Positions 33,219 through 45,187 of a stretch of 64,000 nt of DNA are shown here, one piece after another. The stretch's first letter is position 1, and every line of letters begins with the position of its first letter. A program made the translations under genes and the position numbers. Source of the DNA: Euleptes europaea (lineage: Eukaryota > Chordata > Lepidosauria > Squamata > Sphaerodactylidae); NCBI RefSeq assembly GCF_029931775.1, contig NC_079320.1, positions 45,370,021 through 45,434,020 on the forward strand. The letters run 5' to 3'. The notes under the pieces are model-generated. The model searched no databases. It was not told the origin of the DNA and was given only the letters and a program-made list of their open reading frames with translations.

Positions 33219-35552
33219 GTATTTTGGGGTCTGAGCAGATAACCCCCTTGCTGACACAATACTAACTCCCATCTTCAGTGATGATTTATGATTACTTGCG
33301 CTGCTTTTACTAAGAATAACTCTTGCTTTCTTGGTTCTGTCACCTGGCAAATCATCCAAACGTCTTTTTTTCCATACTATTTTCTTCCTTTCCAACGCAA
33401 TAATGTGTTTCTGCTTCAGAAACACGCACTGTGGGGATTGACAAACCATATTTTAAATTATGTAATTAACCTTGCTACTAGAAGCCTTTTTTACTGTCAG
33501 TAAGTAGTAATGTTGTTCTGTGCTCTGTTGCAATACATCATTCTCTGCCAAGTTTAAGCTATTCTATGGATTATGTGACTTTGACCAAATTATTTTACTC
33601 TTGGTGACTTGATTTGGAGTATTTACATGGCTACAACCAGGAGTGTTGCACAGGCCTTCATAAAGCTGCAAATATATGCTGGTGGCTAACAGTATGAAGG
33701 GATCTCAGAAGGCATCTGAAGCCTCTATATTTTACAGGTTTTTAAAGTCAGATTTGACTAGAACATTGAATGGCTTATGAAGAGCATTGTGTTAACTGCT
33801 CCATGTAAATGCATCCTATTTTACAACAATTCAGAATCTGCACGTATATGGTCTGCTGGATGTGGGTCTCAATACAAATCAGATTGGTTGGTTGCTTTTT
33901 TCTTGCCCTTTCTTTTAAAAGAACGCTGTCAGTTGCTGTTTAGATTATACCCAAAACATGTTCTTACTAGGTTATTACGTTGTACTTGGCAAACAGTTCA
34001 GGTTTTTGGAACAGCAGGTTGCTATGTGTCTCAGCATGCTCTAACCTGTTTACTAAAATAGTATCATCATCATTGGAGTCCATTCAGCCCTGGCAGTTCA
34101 TCTTTGTTCTAGCAAGGTGTTGCTTGGAACTTAAAAGTTTGCATGAGCACTAATTTGAAAGAACACTGTACAGTTTGCAGAAGTGAGGCATACTGTGATT
34201 TACCACAAGAACAAAAATTTTAAAAAATTTCTCTACTTGAATTTTGTATCATTTGGATTAAATAAAGTGTGCTTATCGTGACCTTTCTAAATTGCTGATG
34301 TTTTGCTTGCAAGTCTTTTATGAATTTCTGCCTAGGGCTAGGTGCTACTGCTGTTTTCTTGGCTTGAGCGTCGTGGGAAAGATTGATTTCTGCACTTGAG
34401 AGACACTAAACTGATATGTTGTGTGAATTTGTTCAGTGGTGCACTGGAAAGAATGAATCTGATATGGCAGCTTATGCACCAATGTAGCTCTTATTACTTG
34501 AAGAAATCTGAATATGGCTGCTCCTTCCCTCTGCATTGCAGTGACTTTGCAACAGCCACTAGAGCCACTGTAGATGCAGAATGTTTCCTCAGAACTGCTT
34601 CACACACATCTTCCAAAATCAAAACATCTGAAGGGGCAAAGCGTCACATGGTAGACAAATGCAGGGGCTGTGGGGTCAATTGCAGGTCCCCAGCGTGTGT
34701 CCCTTTGTGTTCAGATATCTCCGCACTGTACATTAAGTACACATCACAATGCCTGCACCATCTGCTGAACGAAATGTGAAGCTGCCCTTAAATCTTTGCT
34801 GGGATTGTAAAGGAGGGTGTTACAGAAGTAGGGGTGGGGCAGGAGAGAGTGCAAATACTCCTTGAGAGTATTTGAACAGCAAACCAGTACAGTTTGTGGA
34901 TTTTCAAGTTTTAGGAGGAACTTCTATTGTCCTTAACAGTACATTCGCTTTGGGGGAAATTCAACTTTACCTTCGGATGGGACTCCTTTATAAATAAGCA
35001 GGCAGTGACATTCTGTGTCCTTGCAACTTGGTCCTGTACTTATTTGCTCTGAAGTCTCCTAGAATTCGCCGTGGCTTGCTTCCAATTAAGCTTTAGTTGG
35101 TTTGCAGTCACCATTTAAGAAACAAATGAAAAAAAATTATGGTGAAGGTGTATAATGCTGCATATTTTCCACATGCTTGGGAAAATTTTAATTCTCCAGT
35201 ATGCTGAGACAAATCTCAATTTCATATTGTGAAAAATGAAGCATGTGGCTAACTGTGTAATGTGTTGGGTCTACTTTGTTTATGAAATGTGCTGTTAACA
35301 GAGATGGTATCTTAAATTAGCTTAATTAGAACTCTAGGTTACTAGTAATAACAGACATCAGTACAAATGCCCAAGCAATCTTATTTAGTAAGGTTAATTT
35401 ACTGCAATACTAAGGCCCAGATTAGTGAACTATTCTCTTCAGAATTATATAGAAAATATTTTACTTTGTAGCTTTTTACTTTAAATATTTCTCCATTGCA
35501 ATTGCATCAACACTTGAATGTCTGATTTTTTTATTTGTGGCTTCTAAAACAG
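33219..35552. other. ARFIP1 intron, anonymous
   Basis: No repeat or RNA gene identified; short reading frames (e.g. 33777-34061) lack recognisable domains. Confidence 0.35.
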
Positions 35553-35665
35553 GCAATCTACGGATGCAGCAAAAGAGTGGACCAGTTGTTCTAGCAGATG
35601 AAATGAAGAATCCAGCCATGGAAAAACTGGAGCTTGTGAGAAGGTGGAGCCTAAACACTTACAAG
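35553..35665 (+). CDS. ARFIP1: ARFIP1 exon with amphipathic segment and PKD site
   Basis: The acceptor is TCTAAAACAG|GC at 35552 and the donor is AAG|GTTTGT at 35666. It encodes residues 101-137, including VVLADEMKNPAMEKLELV and RRWSLNTYK. LVRRWS fits the protein kinase D consensus (L-x-R-x-x-S). Its serine is residue 132 counted from the MAQE start, the same number as in human arfaptin-1, where phosphorylation removes the protein from the Golgi (established knowledge). The exon ends in phase 0. Confidence 0.95.
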
Positions 35666-37017
35666 GTTTGTATTCATTTACAAACCATTCACTGCATTCA
35701 GTTCAGCATCCTGGTTTTTTTATTTTTTTGCTTCACACATAAAAGGTTTTGGCAGTTTATCAGAAAGAGAAGTGACATATTTTGTTTTGTTTTTATTTTA
35801 ATCTTCTGGTACACTGCCCTTTTTGGAGATGAAGGAAGGTTATGAAAGAGGAACATACAATAAGGAACATAATCTGTTTTTAAAGTTTGTAAACGATGTT
35901 GAGTGTCAACTTGTCTTGAGTTAAAATGAGGCGGTAATCATTCAAAACAGTAATATAGCCTAAATGCTGAGTTTGGGATGAATTGCATCACTAATAACAC
36001 TTCTGTCTGTAAGATGTAACAATGGAACTTAAGATCTTATTGTGAACATCTCAATGTTTTGAGTTTGTGGATTTCAAATTGTAAAGCGGGAGACAATTCA
36101 TGTTTCAGTGGTGCTGTTTTTTGATCAGGGTGGAGACTTTCTTATGTCACCTTTCAGCAGGTTTCTCGGTGCAGTTAATTGCCACTCCCTTAATCTGTGA
36201 AATAGTAAGGAGTTATGTCAGGACTCTCCCACCCATCAGTGCCGCTCATACTATTACAGCTACATCACTTCTTCTAATAGTGAACTCAGTGCCCTCAGTG
36301 CCCTACCAGTAGGGCAGCAAAATGGGGCTGCTGTCAAAAAGATAAAGTTATGTACTTACTTGGGGAGGACTTCTCAGCTGTGTAGAAATGTATTGATTTG
36401 TCAATTTTAAAAAGCCTCCAAATATTGTCCGATGAGGGCTGAGTATGTTTATTATCCTTCAGGAATCATATAAACATTGTAAGCAGTGGTGGGTGGTGGG
36501 CAATATTAGGCCTTTTTGAGACTGTAGCAGAACTTGCAATCTTTTTGAAGTAGGGCCCATTTCTAAATGCATTGTACTTTCCGGGACTTGCTTGCAAAAT
36601 AATCCCAGACTACTTTTTCCCTCTTCGAACATAAAAATGCAGTAATCCAAGGCCAGTTTACACGAAACAAGTTTATATTTTTAATGTTTGTTTATAAACA
36701 TATAGCATTTCTGTGCAGCAGACAATATTTCATGGCCATTTTGTACAATGTTTGGGTTCCAGCTTGGTTTGAAAACCACTGGTTCATAGTTTATCCTGGG
36801 GGGAAAGGAGGGTTGAAGGACACATGCCAGGAGGCATGCATCCCTCACTCCTGATTCCCCGGTATAATATAACTGAGTTCCAAATCTAATTCAGTAACCA
36901 GGAAAGGATATGTTAGGATACCAAACCTTGCTGGGTACCCAAAAGGTTGGGTGAACTCAAATCAAACACTGACATATATTTATTCGAAGGCAAATGCCTT
37001 ATGGCTACAGATACAGG

Positions 37018-37430
37018 GTTAAGAACATAAAAAAGCCATGCTGGATCAGACCAAGGTCCATGAAGTCCAGCAGTCTGTTCACACAGTGGCCAACCAGGTA
37101 CCTCTAGGAAGTCCACAAGCAAGACAACCGCAGCAGCATCCTGCCCGTGTTCCATAGCACCTAATATAATAGGCACACTTCTCTGATCCTGGAGAGAATA
37201 GGTATGCCTCATGACTAGTATCCATTTTTACTAGTAGTCATGAATACCCCTCTCCTCCATGAACATGTCCACTTCCCTCTTAAAGCCTTCCAAGTCGGCA
37301 GTCATCCTGGGGCAGGGAGTTCACGATTTAAGTATGCGTTGTGTGATGAAATACTTCCTTTTATCAGTTTTGAATCTCTCATCCTGCAGCTTCAGCAGAT
37401 GACCCTGCATTCATACTACCTGCTGACTGT
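37018..37430 (-). repeat. CR1-group LINE fragment (antisense)
   Basis: Reads AAGAACATAAAAAAGCCATG, CTGGATCAGACC, CACAGTGGCCAACCAGGTAC and GATGAAATACTTCCTTTTAT, the antisense of a C-terminal CR1-type ORF (a protein with the ...KRKYFITQR... block) that is widespread in reptiles. Degraded. Confidence 0.65.
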
Positions 37431-37439
37431 TCATTGGAT

Positions 37440-37560
37440 GTCCCGTTTCTCATTGGATGTCCCATCCTGCTGATTGTACAAGATTTACACTATGTAATCT
37501 GCCCTGAGTCACAGCAAGGAAGTTGGACTATAAATAACATAATAATAATAAATAATAATG
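37440..37560 (+). repeat. L2-type LINE 3' end
   Basis: GTAATCTGCCCTGAGTCACA, GGAAGTTGGACTATAAATAA and an ATAATAATA tail correspond to the L2-type terminus also seen at 55190-55265. Confidence 0.65.
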
Positions 37561-38534
37561 TGTGCCTGCACAGAAGACCACATGATGAACAAAACTTGCC
37601 TATCAAATGTCTATGAAACAGATCTGCATTGCCTATACTCTCAGACACATACACACATCTCAGAAGATTGAAGGATCGGGTTATATGAATTGCCACCCTG
37701 GAACACAAGCAGGTTCCTATTAGAGTAACACTATTAGCAATGTTGTACGGTAATATCCATGAACTGAACTGAAATGACACTTGTGATTGTATTCAGGTTC
37801 ATTGAACAATATGTGATTGAAGAGGAATGGGAATGAATGGAAATGAAGACAGTCAAGTCTTAATTGTTCCCTTATCCCCCTTTTCCAGAGCTTATGTTTG
37901 TTTGAAATAAGGGTTGAATTAATGAAGTATATTTCATTTAAAAAAACTAATGGTTTACGCTTTCACATTCTTTGTATCCTACTGCTTGGGTTATTCCTCA
38001 AACACTGGTAAACTTAACTAAGTTCTACATGCTTTTGATTTAGGTGTACTCAGAAGAACAAGTAATACTGAAGTCATCTGGTCTCCTATTTTCAGGATGA
38101 CTTGAAATCTTTTTAATGAGTTCTTTGCTCCTTGACTGTCCACATAGCAGCAGTAACCCAAAATGACATTTTTAGCCTTTAACCAGAAAAATATGCATGT
38201 TCTTTGCAGAGGAAACCATTTTTAAATTTAACTAACTTGCCCTAATGGGCCTTTCACAGAGGATCATTTGTACAAATCAGTGCAATGTTGCAAAGCCTCT
38301 GTTTAAAATTCTGTATTTTGAATCTTTGGTATGGTACATCTTAAGGTAACTTTTAAGCTCCCAAATCAGGACTCTGTTACCTTAAATGTAGACACAGTCT
38401 TGTAGATACTGCAAATATAAGGTACTTAGGGTAAAACTCCAACCATATTTTAGCAACATACATATATAGTCCATTTGTTGCAATTTCATTTTTGGCTGCA
38501 CTCCCTGACAAGTCAGGGCATATGGGCACAACTT

Positions 38535-38618
38535 GTCAGGATGGCTGAGCTGTTCTAAGGCGCTGCATTCAGGTCGCAGTCTCCTCTGGAGGTGAGGGTT
38601 CGAATCCCACTTCTGGCA
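38535..38618 (+). tRNA. tRNA-Leu(CAG)-like sequence
   Basis: 84 nt with a long variable arm. The acceptor GTCAGGA pairs with TTCTGGC (two G-U), followed by A. The anticodon loop ATTCAGG has anticodon CAG. The variable arm reads GTCTCCTCTGGAGGTG, and the T arm is GAGGGTTCGAATCCCAC with one mismatch. The D arm has one extra base compared with vertebrate tRNA-Leu(CAG). There is no immediate T4 terminator downstream (only TTT near 38624). It may be a functional gene, but the mismatches in the anticodon and T stems favour a pseudogene. It lies in ARFIP1 intron sense strand, just before a tRNA-Ala SINE. Confidence 0.6.
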
Positions 38619-38632
38619 CATTCAGCTTTGAG

Positions 38633-38848
38633 GAGGGGCTATGGCTCAGTGGTAGAGCATCTGCTTGGCATGCAGAAGGTCCCAGGTTCAATCCCCGGCA
38701 TCTCCAGTTAAAGGGACTAGGCAAGTAGTTGATGTGAAAGACCTCTGCCTGAGACCCTGTAGAGCTGCTGCCGGTCTGAGTAGACAATACTGACTTTGAT
38801 GGACCAAGGGTCTGATTCAGTATAAGGCAGCTTAATGTGTTTCATGTG
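38633..38848 (+). repeat. tRNA-Ala-derived SINE, well preserved
   Basis: The head GGGGCTATGGCTCAGTGGTA, GAGCATCTGCTTGGCATGCA, GGTTCAATCCCCGGCATC is a tRNA-Ala-like fold with A and B boxes. The body ends GGGTCTGATTCAGTATAAGG, CAGCTT. This is the best copy in the window. Confidence 0.85.
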
Positions 38849-38849
38849 T

Positions 38850-40279
38850 TTTACAATATTTGTATAGGGGACTTGCAACTTGTGGCCTGTGGGCAGTATC
38901 TGGCTGCCAGCTGGCCTCTGGCAGAATGTTTCTGCCTCTTAGTTCATGTGACAGTCACAGTGATAGTGTGGCAAGATAAAATGAGTTTAAAACAGTGGCA
39001 AGAAAAGGAGCAGCAGCTCCTGATAACCTTCCCTCCTGGAATGTGTCTTACAGACGCTAGGTGGCCTGGGTCTAGATTGGTTGCTAACTGGAGATGTAGA
39101 GGTTGACCCAGTCTTCAGTCATCATATATCTCACAAGCTTCCAATGGACATATTCATAGCCCTGCCATCTGTCCTTTCAGTTTATTGAGCAGTGGATACT
39201 GATTTGCAGTATCTACTGCAGATGTAGAGGGCACTGCCTGATCTTTTGGCACAGCCCATGTGATTACTTTTATACAGAATTTCTTGACTTGAAGTGCTAA
39301 TGACACTTTTCTCCTTAGCGATTTTATAATTTAAAAAAATTAAACAGCAGACATCAACTTGTGTGAATTTCTTTCTGTAGTCTTGTGTTGGAATGCCTGT
39401 GTTGGTTGTCGGTTAACTTTTTTGTTTACAGCTGTTTTACACCAAGCTGAAAATTCAATAATAGATTGGTATTTGGCAGTGTATCCTTAGTGTAGGAAAA
39501 TACATGCTTTCCTGTCTTCCTTGTTCCCTTATCTCTGTCTTTGGGGAAAACTCCCAGAGTTTAATCTTGTGAAATAATCTCCCTTGCTGTAATTAGGTTC
39601 TATCTTAGTGGCCCTTTTTCATTACTTCATATTACTTGAAGTATAATGCCTATTCCAGATTCTTCGCTTGAATACTTTCATGCCAAGTGTACTTTTTCTT
39701 GAAAAATTAATTGAGCATGCAATCCCACCATCTTCACTCCCTTACTGGAGAATATCTGTTATTAATCAATGTTTACATTCTTTGATGTGCTTTTAACACT
39801 GTTTATGGAGGTTTTTTTTTTAATTGCTCGGGGTTTTGTGCCATAGGTTTTTTTCTGTTTTAAAAGTAATCTAAACAGTTGTCTACTCCATTGTCAACTA
39901 GATAAATGAGAACCTAAATAATGAGTCATAAAGTGAGATATCCACATTTGGAAACTTCTGGAGCTTAAATGGAAGGGGGTAACTACTGAGAGCCCTTCAT
40001 CCATGCAGAAAAATGTTAGGGCTTGTAATGAATCCTGCTTTCCTTCCATTGGGGACCAAATGCCATGTATGGCATTCTTTCAAGGAATATCATGCAGCTG
40101 GAAACCCCTAGTTGTCTGTGGGGGTGAGTCACAGTGGCTGAAAAGAAACAAGAAGCCTGGTAAGGGAGGAGGTTGGAATTGGACGCATAAGCTATACCGC
40201 ACATCATCCAAACTGTACTGAGCATCAACTTCAGTGTCATTTGCTTAATTTTAAACTCTTGTTTTTCAAAAATTTACAG
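38850..40279. other. ARFIP1 intron, anonymous
   Basis: No exon or repeat recognised. Confidence 0.35.
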
Positions 40280-40501
40280 TGCACTCGTCAGATAATCTCT
40301 GAGAAACTGGGCCGAGGTTCACGAACAGTAGATCTGGAGTTGGAAGCTCAAATAGAAATCCTGAGGGATAACAAAAAGAAATACGAAAACGTCCTGAAAC
40401 TGGCACAGACCTTGTCCACACAGCTTTTCCAGATGATGCATACCCAAAGACAACTTGGTGATGCGTTTGCAGACCTCAGTTTGAAGTCATTAGAACTCCA
40501 T
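40280..40501 (+). CDS. ARFIP1: ARFIP1 exon, first part of BAR/AH domain
   Basis: The acceptor is AATTTACAG|TGC at 40279 and the donor is CAT|GTAAGA at 40502. The 74 codons ([20 protein letters not shown] ... [14 protein letters not shown]) are residues 138-211, covering helix 1 of the crescent-shaped BAR dimer. It is almost identical to mammalian arfaptin-1. Phase 0 at both ends. Confidence 0.97.
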
Positions 40502-41043
40502 GTAAGATTTTAATTGCATCAGCAGTAGCCAGTTTACAGAAATGCAGGCTGTGTTGATATTCCTAAAGCTGTTTCATTCAGTGTTCAGTAAGATTGGCTA
40601 CTACCTGATGGCTTCTTTGAAATAAAGAAAATGTGTATAGAATTAATTATTGTTAAACTAATTTATAGCTAACATCTGCCAATTCTTTGTTTTTATAATA
40701 ATCTAGTAGAAGGTATAGGGGTATATGTTCAAAGGTTCCCCCTTCCCCCAGCATATGCAGCAGCAGTGTACACTGGTTTCACATCTAGTATACCTATCTA
40801 AAACAATGATGCCACTCTTAAAATGGTATATATGGGTCTTTGTACACAACCTGCTTATTTAAAGGAACCTTTGCCTTGAATGGGGAAAGAAACTTAATGA
40901 AGGTTAGGAAGTGTTGGCTATATATGTTATGGCTGAGGTTAGAAATCTTTTGCCTGATGTGATAGTAAATATGGTTTGGTATGTAATGAATAGCTGAGAA
41001 TCATTAAAAAAAAACACTGATGTGCCTTTGCTCTCTTTAACAG

Positions 41044-41201
41044 GAAGAGTTTGGATATAATGCTGATACTCAGAAACTTCTTGCTAAAAATGGTGAAACT
41101 CTTCTTGGAGCAATTAACTTTTTTATTGCCAGTGTGAACACTTTGGTGAATAAAACTATTGAGGATACATTAATGACTGTAAAACAGTATGAAAGTGCCA
41201 G
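41044..41201 (+). CDS. ARFIP1: ARFIP1 exon, central BAR/AH domain
   Basis: The acceptor is CTTTAACAG|GAAGAG at 41043 and the donor is CCAG|GTAATA at 41202. It encodes [20 protein letters not shown] and onward to [11 protein letters not shown], residues 212-263, with a split Arg codon at the end (phase 2). Part of the Arf/Arl1-binding face. Confidence 0.97.
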
Positions 41202-42913
41202 GTAATAGTTTATCCAGTATTATCTATTATTGTTAAGAAAATGGTTTTGAGATGCAAGTAATCCTTTCATTGAACAGTGATATGAACTAAATTTGACATG
41301 TTGGATTGAATTTTAGCAACTGTTCCACTGGTACAGGAGGGAGGCCCGTTTTGACTTCTGAAAGGGCTATGCTGGAGATTTTGGGACTTGAGTGGGCAAA
41401 AAAGCCACATGGAAAGAGAACTGCACTGAAGAAGGTAATTGGGTGAAATCACCTTCCTCCCTCTTGTACCAGTAGAAAAGCTGGTAAGAACCAAGTCTTT
41501 GAGTGTGTACCCTATTAAGATGCATACTGTACAAGAAACAAATTATAATATTGAATATAGATGCTGCGATCTCAACGGTGTCTTTAGAAGCCTGTAATGG
41601 AACCGTGTGTGCAGCCATGTTTTTCTTCAGTGTTCCCCTATCATGGTTCCTGTTCTGCCGTTCAGTTTAAAAATAACTTGCTTTGTTGAAAGTAGGAACT
41701 GCTGTGGGGAACACTTGCAAAGAAATTCTGGCTGTTCAGTCAATTCCCTTACTTGCATGTAAATGGTATCTACAGATTGTGGTCATTAACTTTCCACTTT
41801 ACAGTAATTAAACAGTAGGCCTTTATATTTTGAAGGTAGAATTGGCACAGAGAATTGGGTTTTTCATGTTTTGTACAATAATATTGCAGTGAAAATAGGT
41901 GTGATGTAATGTCTGACCTCCTACATTAAACTCGCTAGATAAAATGGAATTATCTATATCTGACTATAAAGCTGTCTTTATGGAAGCAGAACTGTTTAGG
42001 AATGAGGGGGGAGAAGATCATGCAGTTGGCAAAATGAAACTGAAAAAATAAAATAATGGTGATAATTTAACAGCAACACCACTGAGTTTTTGAATAAGGT
42101 GGCATTCTTTGTAGCAACATAAATGCCGAGGTGATGTTTAGAGGTGTATATCTTGGTTTGAAGAACTATAGAACATAATTGTTGCAGACTTCATTCAAGA
42201 GGGTAGAATACAGAAATGACTTTGCATGTGCTCTAATGACTTTGCATGTGCTATAACAAGCAGTATCATCCATGAACACTGTTGCTGTGTGTAACAAGAG
42301 TTTGTCCAACTCCAACAATCGATCCCAGTCTGGAGGACAGGGAGGATTATGTAAAGATGGGATTGTCTTGGCTTCTTTTCTGACAGGCTTCAGAAAACAT
42401 GGAAGGGTCTTTGCTTCTACTTACTTACCTTGCTTTGTCTTCTGCTCAAACCATGAATAAGAGCTGCCAGTCTTACAATAGGGGAGGGCAACAAGGAAGT
42501 ATTGTGCCTCCCTCCATAGTTTCACATTCTTCAATGGAATCAGTAAACGTCAAAAGCTCAATGTATATTTCTTCTGGAGAGGTCTATTGCATTCATGACT
42601 GAATTATGAGCTCCTTTGGGAAAGGTTATTTGCACTGGAAAAAAATATAAGATGCTCTGAGCTTATGAGAGAATGTGTTAGCGTGTGCATGTTCATGGGC
42701 ACAGAGTAGTTTACATGTATATAGTATGTAGACAAGCCCATGTTGCATACCCAAACTGGAGTTGCTTTCAAGTTGTACAAAATGCAGACTGGGATACAAG
42801 AATTCAGGGGGAAATAAAATGTGATGTCTAAGCATATACACAAATGGATTTTAAAGAAATAGGACTGGATGGCTCTACAAATTGTGCAGATCATGTTAAC
42901 TTTTTCTTCCCAG
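41202..42913. other. ARFIP1 intron, anonymous
   Basis: A 20-bp direct duplication (ATGACTTTGCATGTGCT) occurs at about 42216-42253. Nothing else seen. Confidence 0.4.
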
Positions 42914-43088
42914 GGTCGAATATGATGCTTATCGCACAGATCTGGAAGAATTGAATCTTGGCCCACGTGATGCAAATACTTTGCCAAAGATCGAACAGTC
43001 ACAACAGCAATTTCAGATATATAAAGAAAAATATGATAAAATGCGTAATGACATATCTGTTAAATTGAAGTTTTTGGAGGAAAACAAG
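42914..43088 (+). CDS. ARFIP1: ARFIP1 exon, BAR/AH domain
   Basis: The acceptor is TTCTTCCCAG|GG at 42913 and the donor is AAG|GTAATT at 43089. It encodes [20 protein letters not shown] and onward to [12 protein letters not shown], residues 265-322. The exon is followed by a 14.5-kb intron. Confidence 0.97.
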
Positions 43089-44842
43089 GTAATTATTATT
43101 TGCTTGTTAAAGTTCAACTTGAGGTAAAATGCCTACCAAAATATTATCTAATCTTTAGATCATATTGCAGTCTTTTGGGTTCTTTTTTATTTAATTCTGA
43201 TGGGTCACAGGTAAAGTCATTTTGAATGTGTATGTTAAAGCCAGCTTTTCATTTCAACTTTCTAATTTTACTTCCTTGTTATATACAACCATCTTCTAAC
43301 AATTACATCACCATGTTTAGAACAATATTGGCAGTCATTGTTAATGTGCCATTTATTTAGTTACTGAAAATTTTATATAACCCCCCCCCTTCTCCCAGTG
43401 GTCTAAAGGGGCTTCCACAAAGTCAGATTTTTTTTTTAATGAAAATACTTTTTAAAATACAACAAAATCACCTGCAGAGCACCACAGTCAATAACATTTT
43501 CAGTCATATCCTCTACAGTACAACACAGGCTTGCTCAGTTGTTGAAAGGGCAGTTCAGACTTCCTTCAGAAATCTGTTTCAAAGGATAGAGGCCATTACA
43601 GTAAAAGCATATACTGAAACCACTTGCCCTTGGCAAAAGATAGGATTGTCAGAAGAAATGTGTTAGCTGAGCTAAGGCGGTGAAACTGAATATCTTTCAA
43701 GTATCTGAAAATAATATATGTAACAGAATTGAGGGTAATGATTCACAGCTGGAAAAGGAGTTGGGGAAGGGACAATTGAACACTGCAGCAAGTAAATTTT
43801 AGCCGCTTGGCTGTAAGAAACAGGGACAAACTTTTAAACAGCTGCCATGGATATTCAGGAGTGTTTCCTGACCCTCCACTATAGAAAGTGACAAAATAGT
43901 TAAAACTTGTTCTCCTAGGAGATGCTTGACAGACATGGCAGTTGGCATTGATAGTGCTAACTCCTTTAACTGAGAAAAGCAGTTGCGTTTGGTAGAACAA
44001 GGAAGCACACTCTGAATGATAAATCCTGCCGCTGCTATTCTTTCCCCACTAATAACTGATTTATTAGAGCTCTTTCAAAAATCAGGCAGCAGTGACATTT
44101 CTGAGTGTAGTTTAGAACCAAAGTGTACTTTCCCTTGCCTAGTGCTGGATGCTGAACATGCAGCTTAGCATGATAGACTAGTGTACATTGGTCAATGCCA
44201 TCATCATGTTAGTAGAAGTACAGCCATCATTTGATATGTTGATTAAATATCTGATGCTATTTGGTTGAATATGTGGAAAGTAACATATCCCTGTCCACTT
44301 TGGTTAAAATTTCATTTTTTAAAAAAATTGGAATTTGAAATCAATGAACTATATAACAGGACACTGCTCTCCTTTTCTCCCCACTAGAGAAGGGTAGTTG
44401 ACTGTAGGCTTGGACAAGGAAAGAGAGACCAAATATAGAACAAAGAGAAGCTGCAAACTAAGCCTCAGCCCTCCCCAAAGGGCCCTGTCTGAACTAGCTT
44501 GGAGCTTCCAGCACTCTCCCACGAGCCAAGTGTCCAAGAGCCAACTGGGAAAGAAGCAGGGAAGAGCAAGTTGCATAGGAGAAGACCTTTCCCATCCCCA
44601 AATCTTCATACTGGGGGTTGAGGTCATCAACACAAGGCTCCCTCAAACCATTCATCAGCAACTGGGAAAGGTGGTATTTACTTGCTACTTCCAAGTTAGT
44701 GAGACCTGATTTCTCCAGGTTTAGTTTGCTTTTGGCAGTAGATCCTAAAACAAGTGGGATCAAGAGACCCTCATATGGGTGGAGTGGTAGCTGGCAGTAG
44801 GTCATTAATTCCCTTCTTGCACAAAAAAGGGATTCTGTTCAA
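43089..44842. other. ARFIP1 large intron, first part
   Basis: About 43350-43490 resembles an antisense L2-type 3' end with poly-C and poly-T runs. Overlapping frames at 44349-44805 on both strands have no recognised domain. Confidence 0.4.
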
Positions 44843-44854
44843 AGTACTGCAAGT

Positions 44855-45175
44855 TAAATTTCAATACCTTTATTGGCATACCATCAAGCAGTCGATCAAA
44901 TAAAACCAACCCTCTAAACATCATTTAACCTCCGCCTCTTAACAATTTCATCAAAAAATTTAGCCACAGATACAATAGTCTCAGAATATCGGGACGATAA
45001 CAACAGTTTGATCTTACTATCATCTGCTTGATCTACATGATTTGAGAGAAAGGGATCTAAAAGGACCGCACAAATTTCACAGTAAAATGGACAATACAAG
45101 AGCATATGGTCAGTACTTTCAATCTCCCCCAGGGCACATTTACACACCCTGGCAGAGTATGGGATTTTCTTATAT
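44855..45175 (-). mobile_element. 5'-truncated LINE, same clade as 18040-19434
   Basis: Bounded by AGTACTGCAAGT (44843-44854; 45176-45187). The minus strand encodes CKCALGEIESTDHMLLYCPF then YCEICAVLLDPFLSNHVDQA, the same Cys/His C-terminal motif as the longer copy, ending KRRRLNDV. The 3' end is GCCAATAAAGGTATTGAAAT. Confidence 0.75.
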
Positions 45176-45187
45176 AGTACTGCAAGT

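Noticed and set aside
38633-38705. Functional tRNA-Ala gene
   Set aside because: The tRNA-like head is continuous with a SINE body and recurs elsewhere (28566), so it is a SINE promoter.
44349-44805. Cluster of about 100-codon frames on both strands
   Set aside because: Mutually antisense, no domains, no splice context with ARFIP1.
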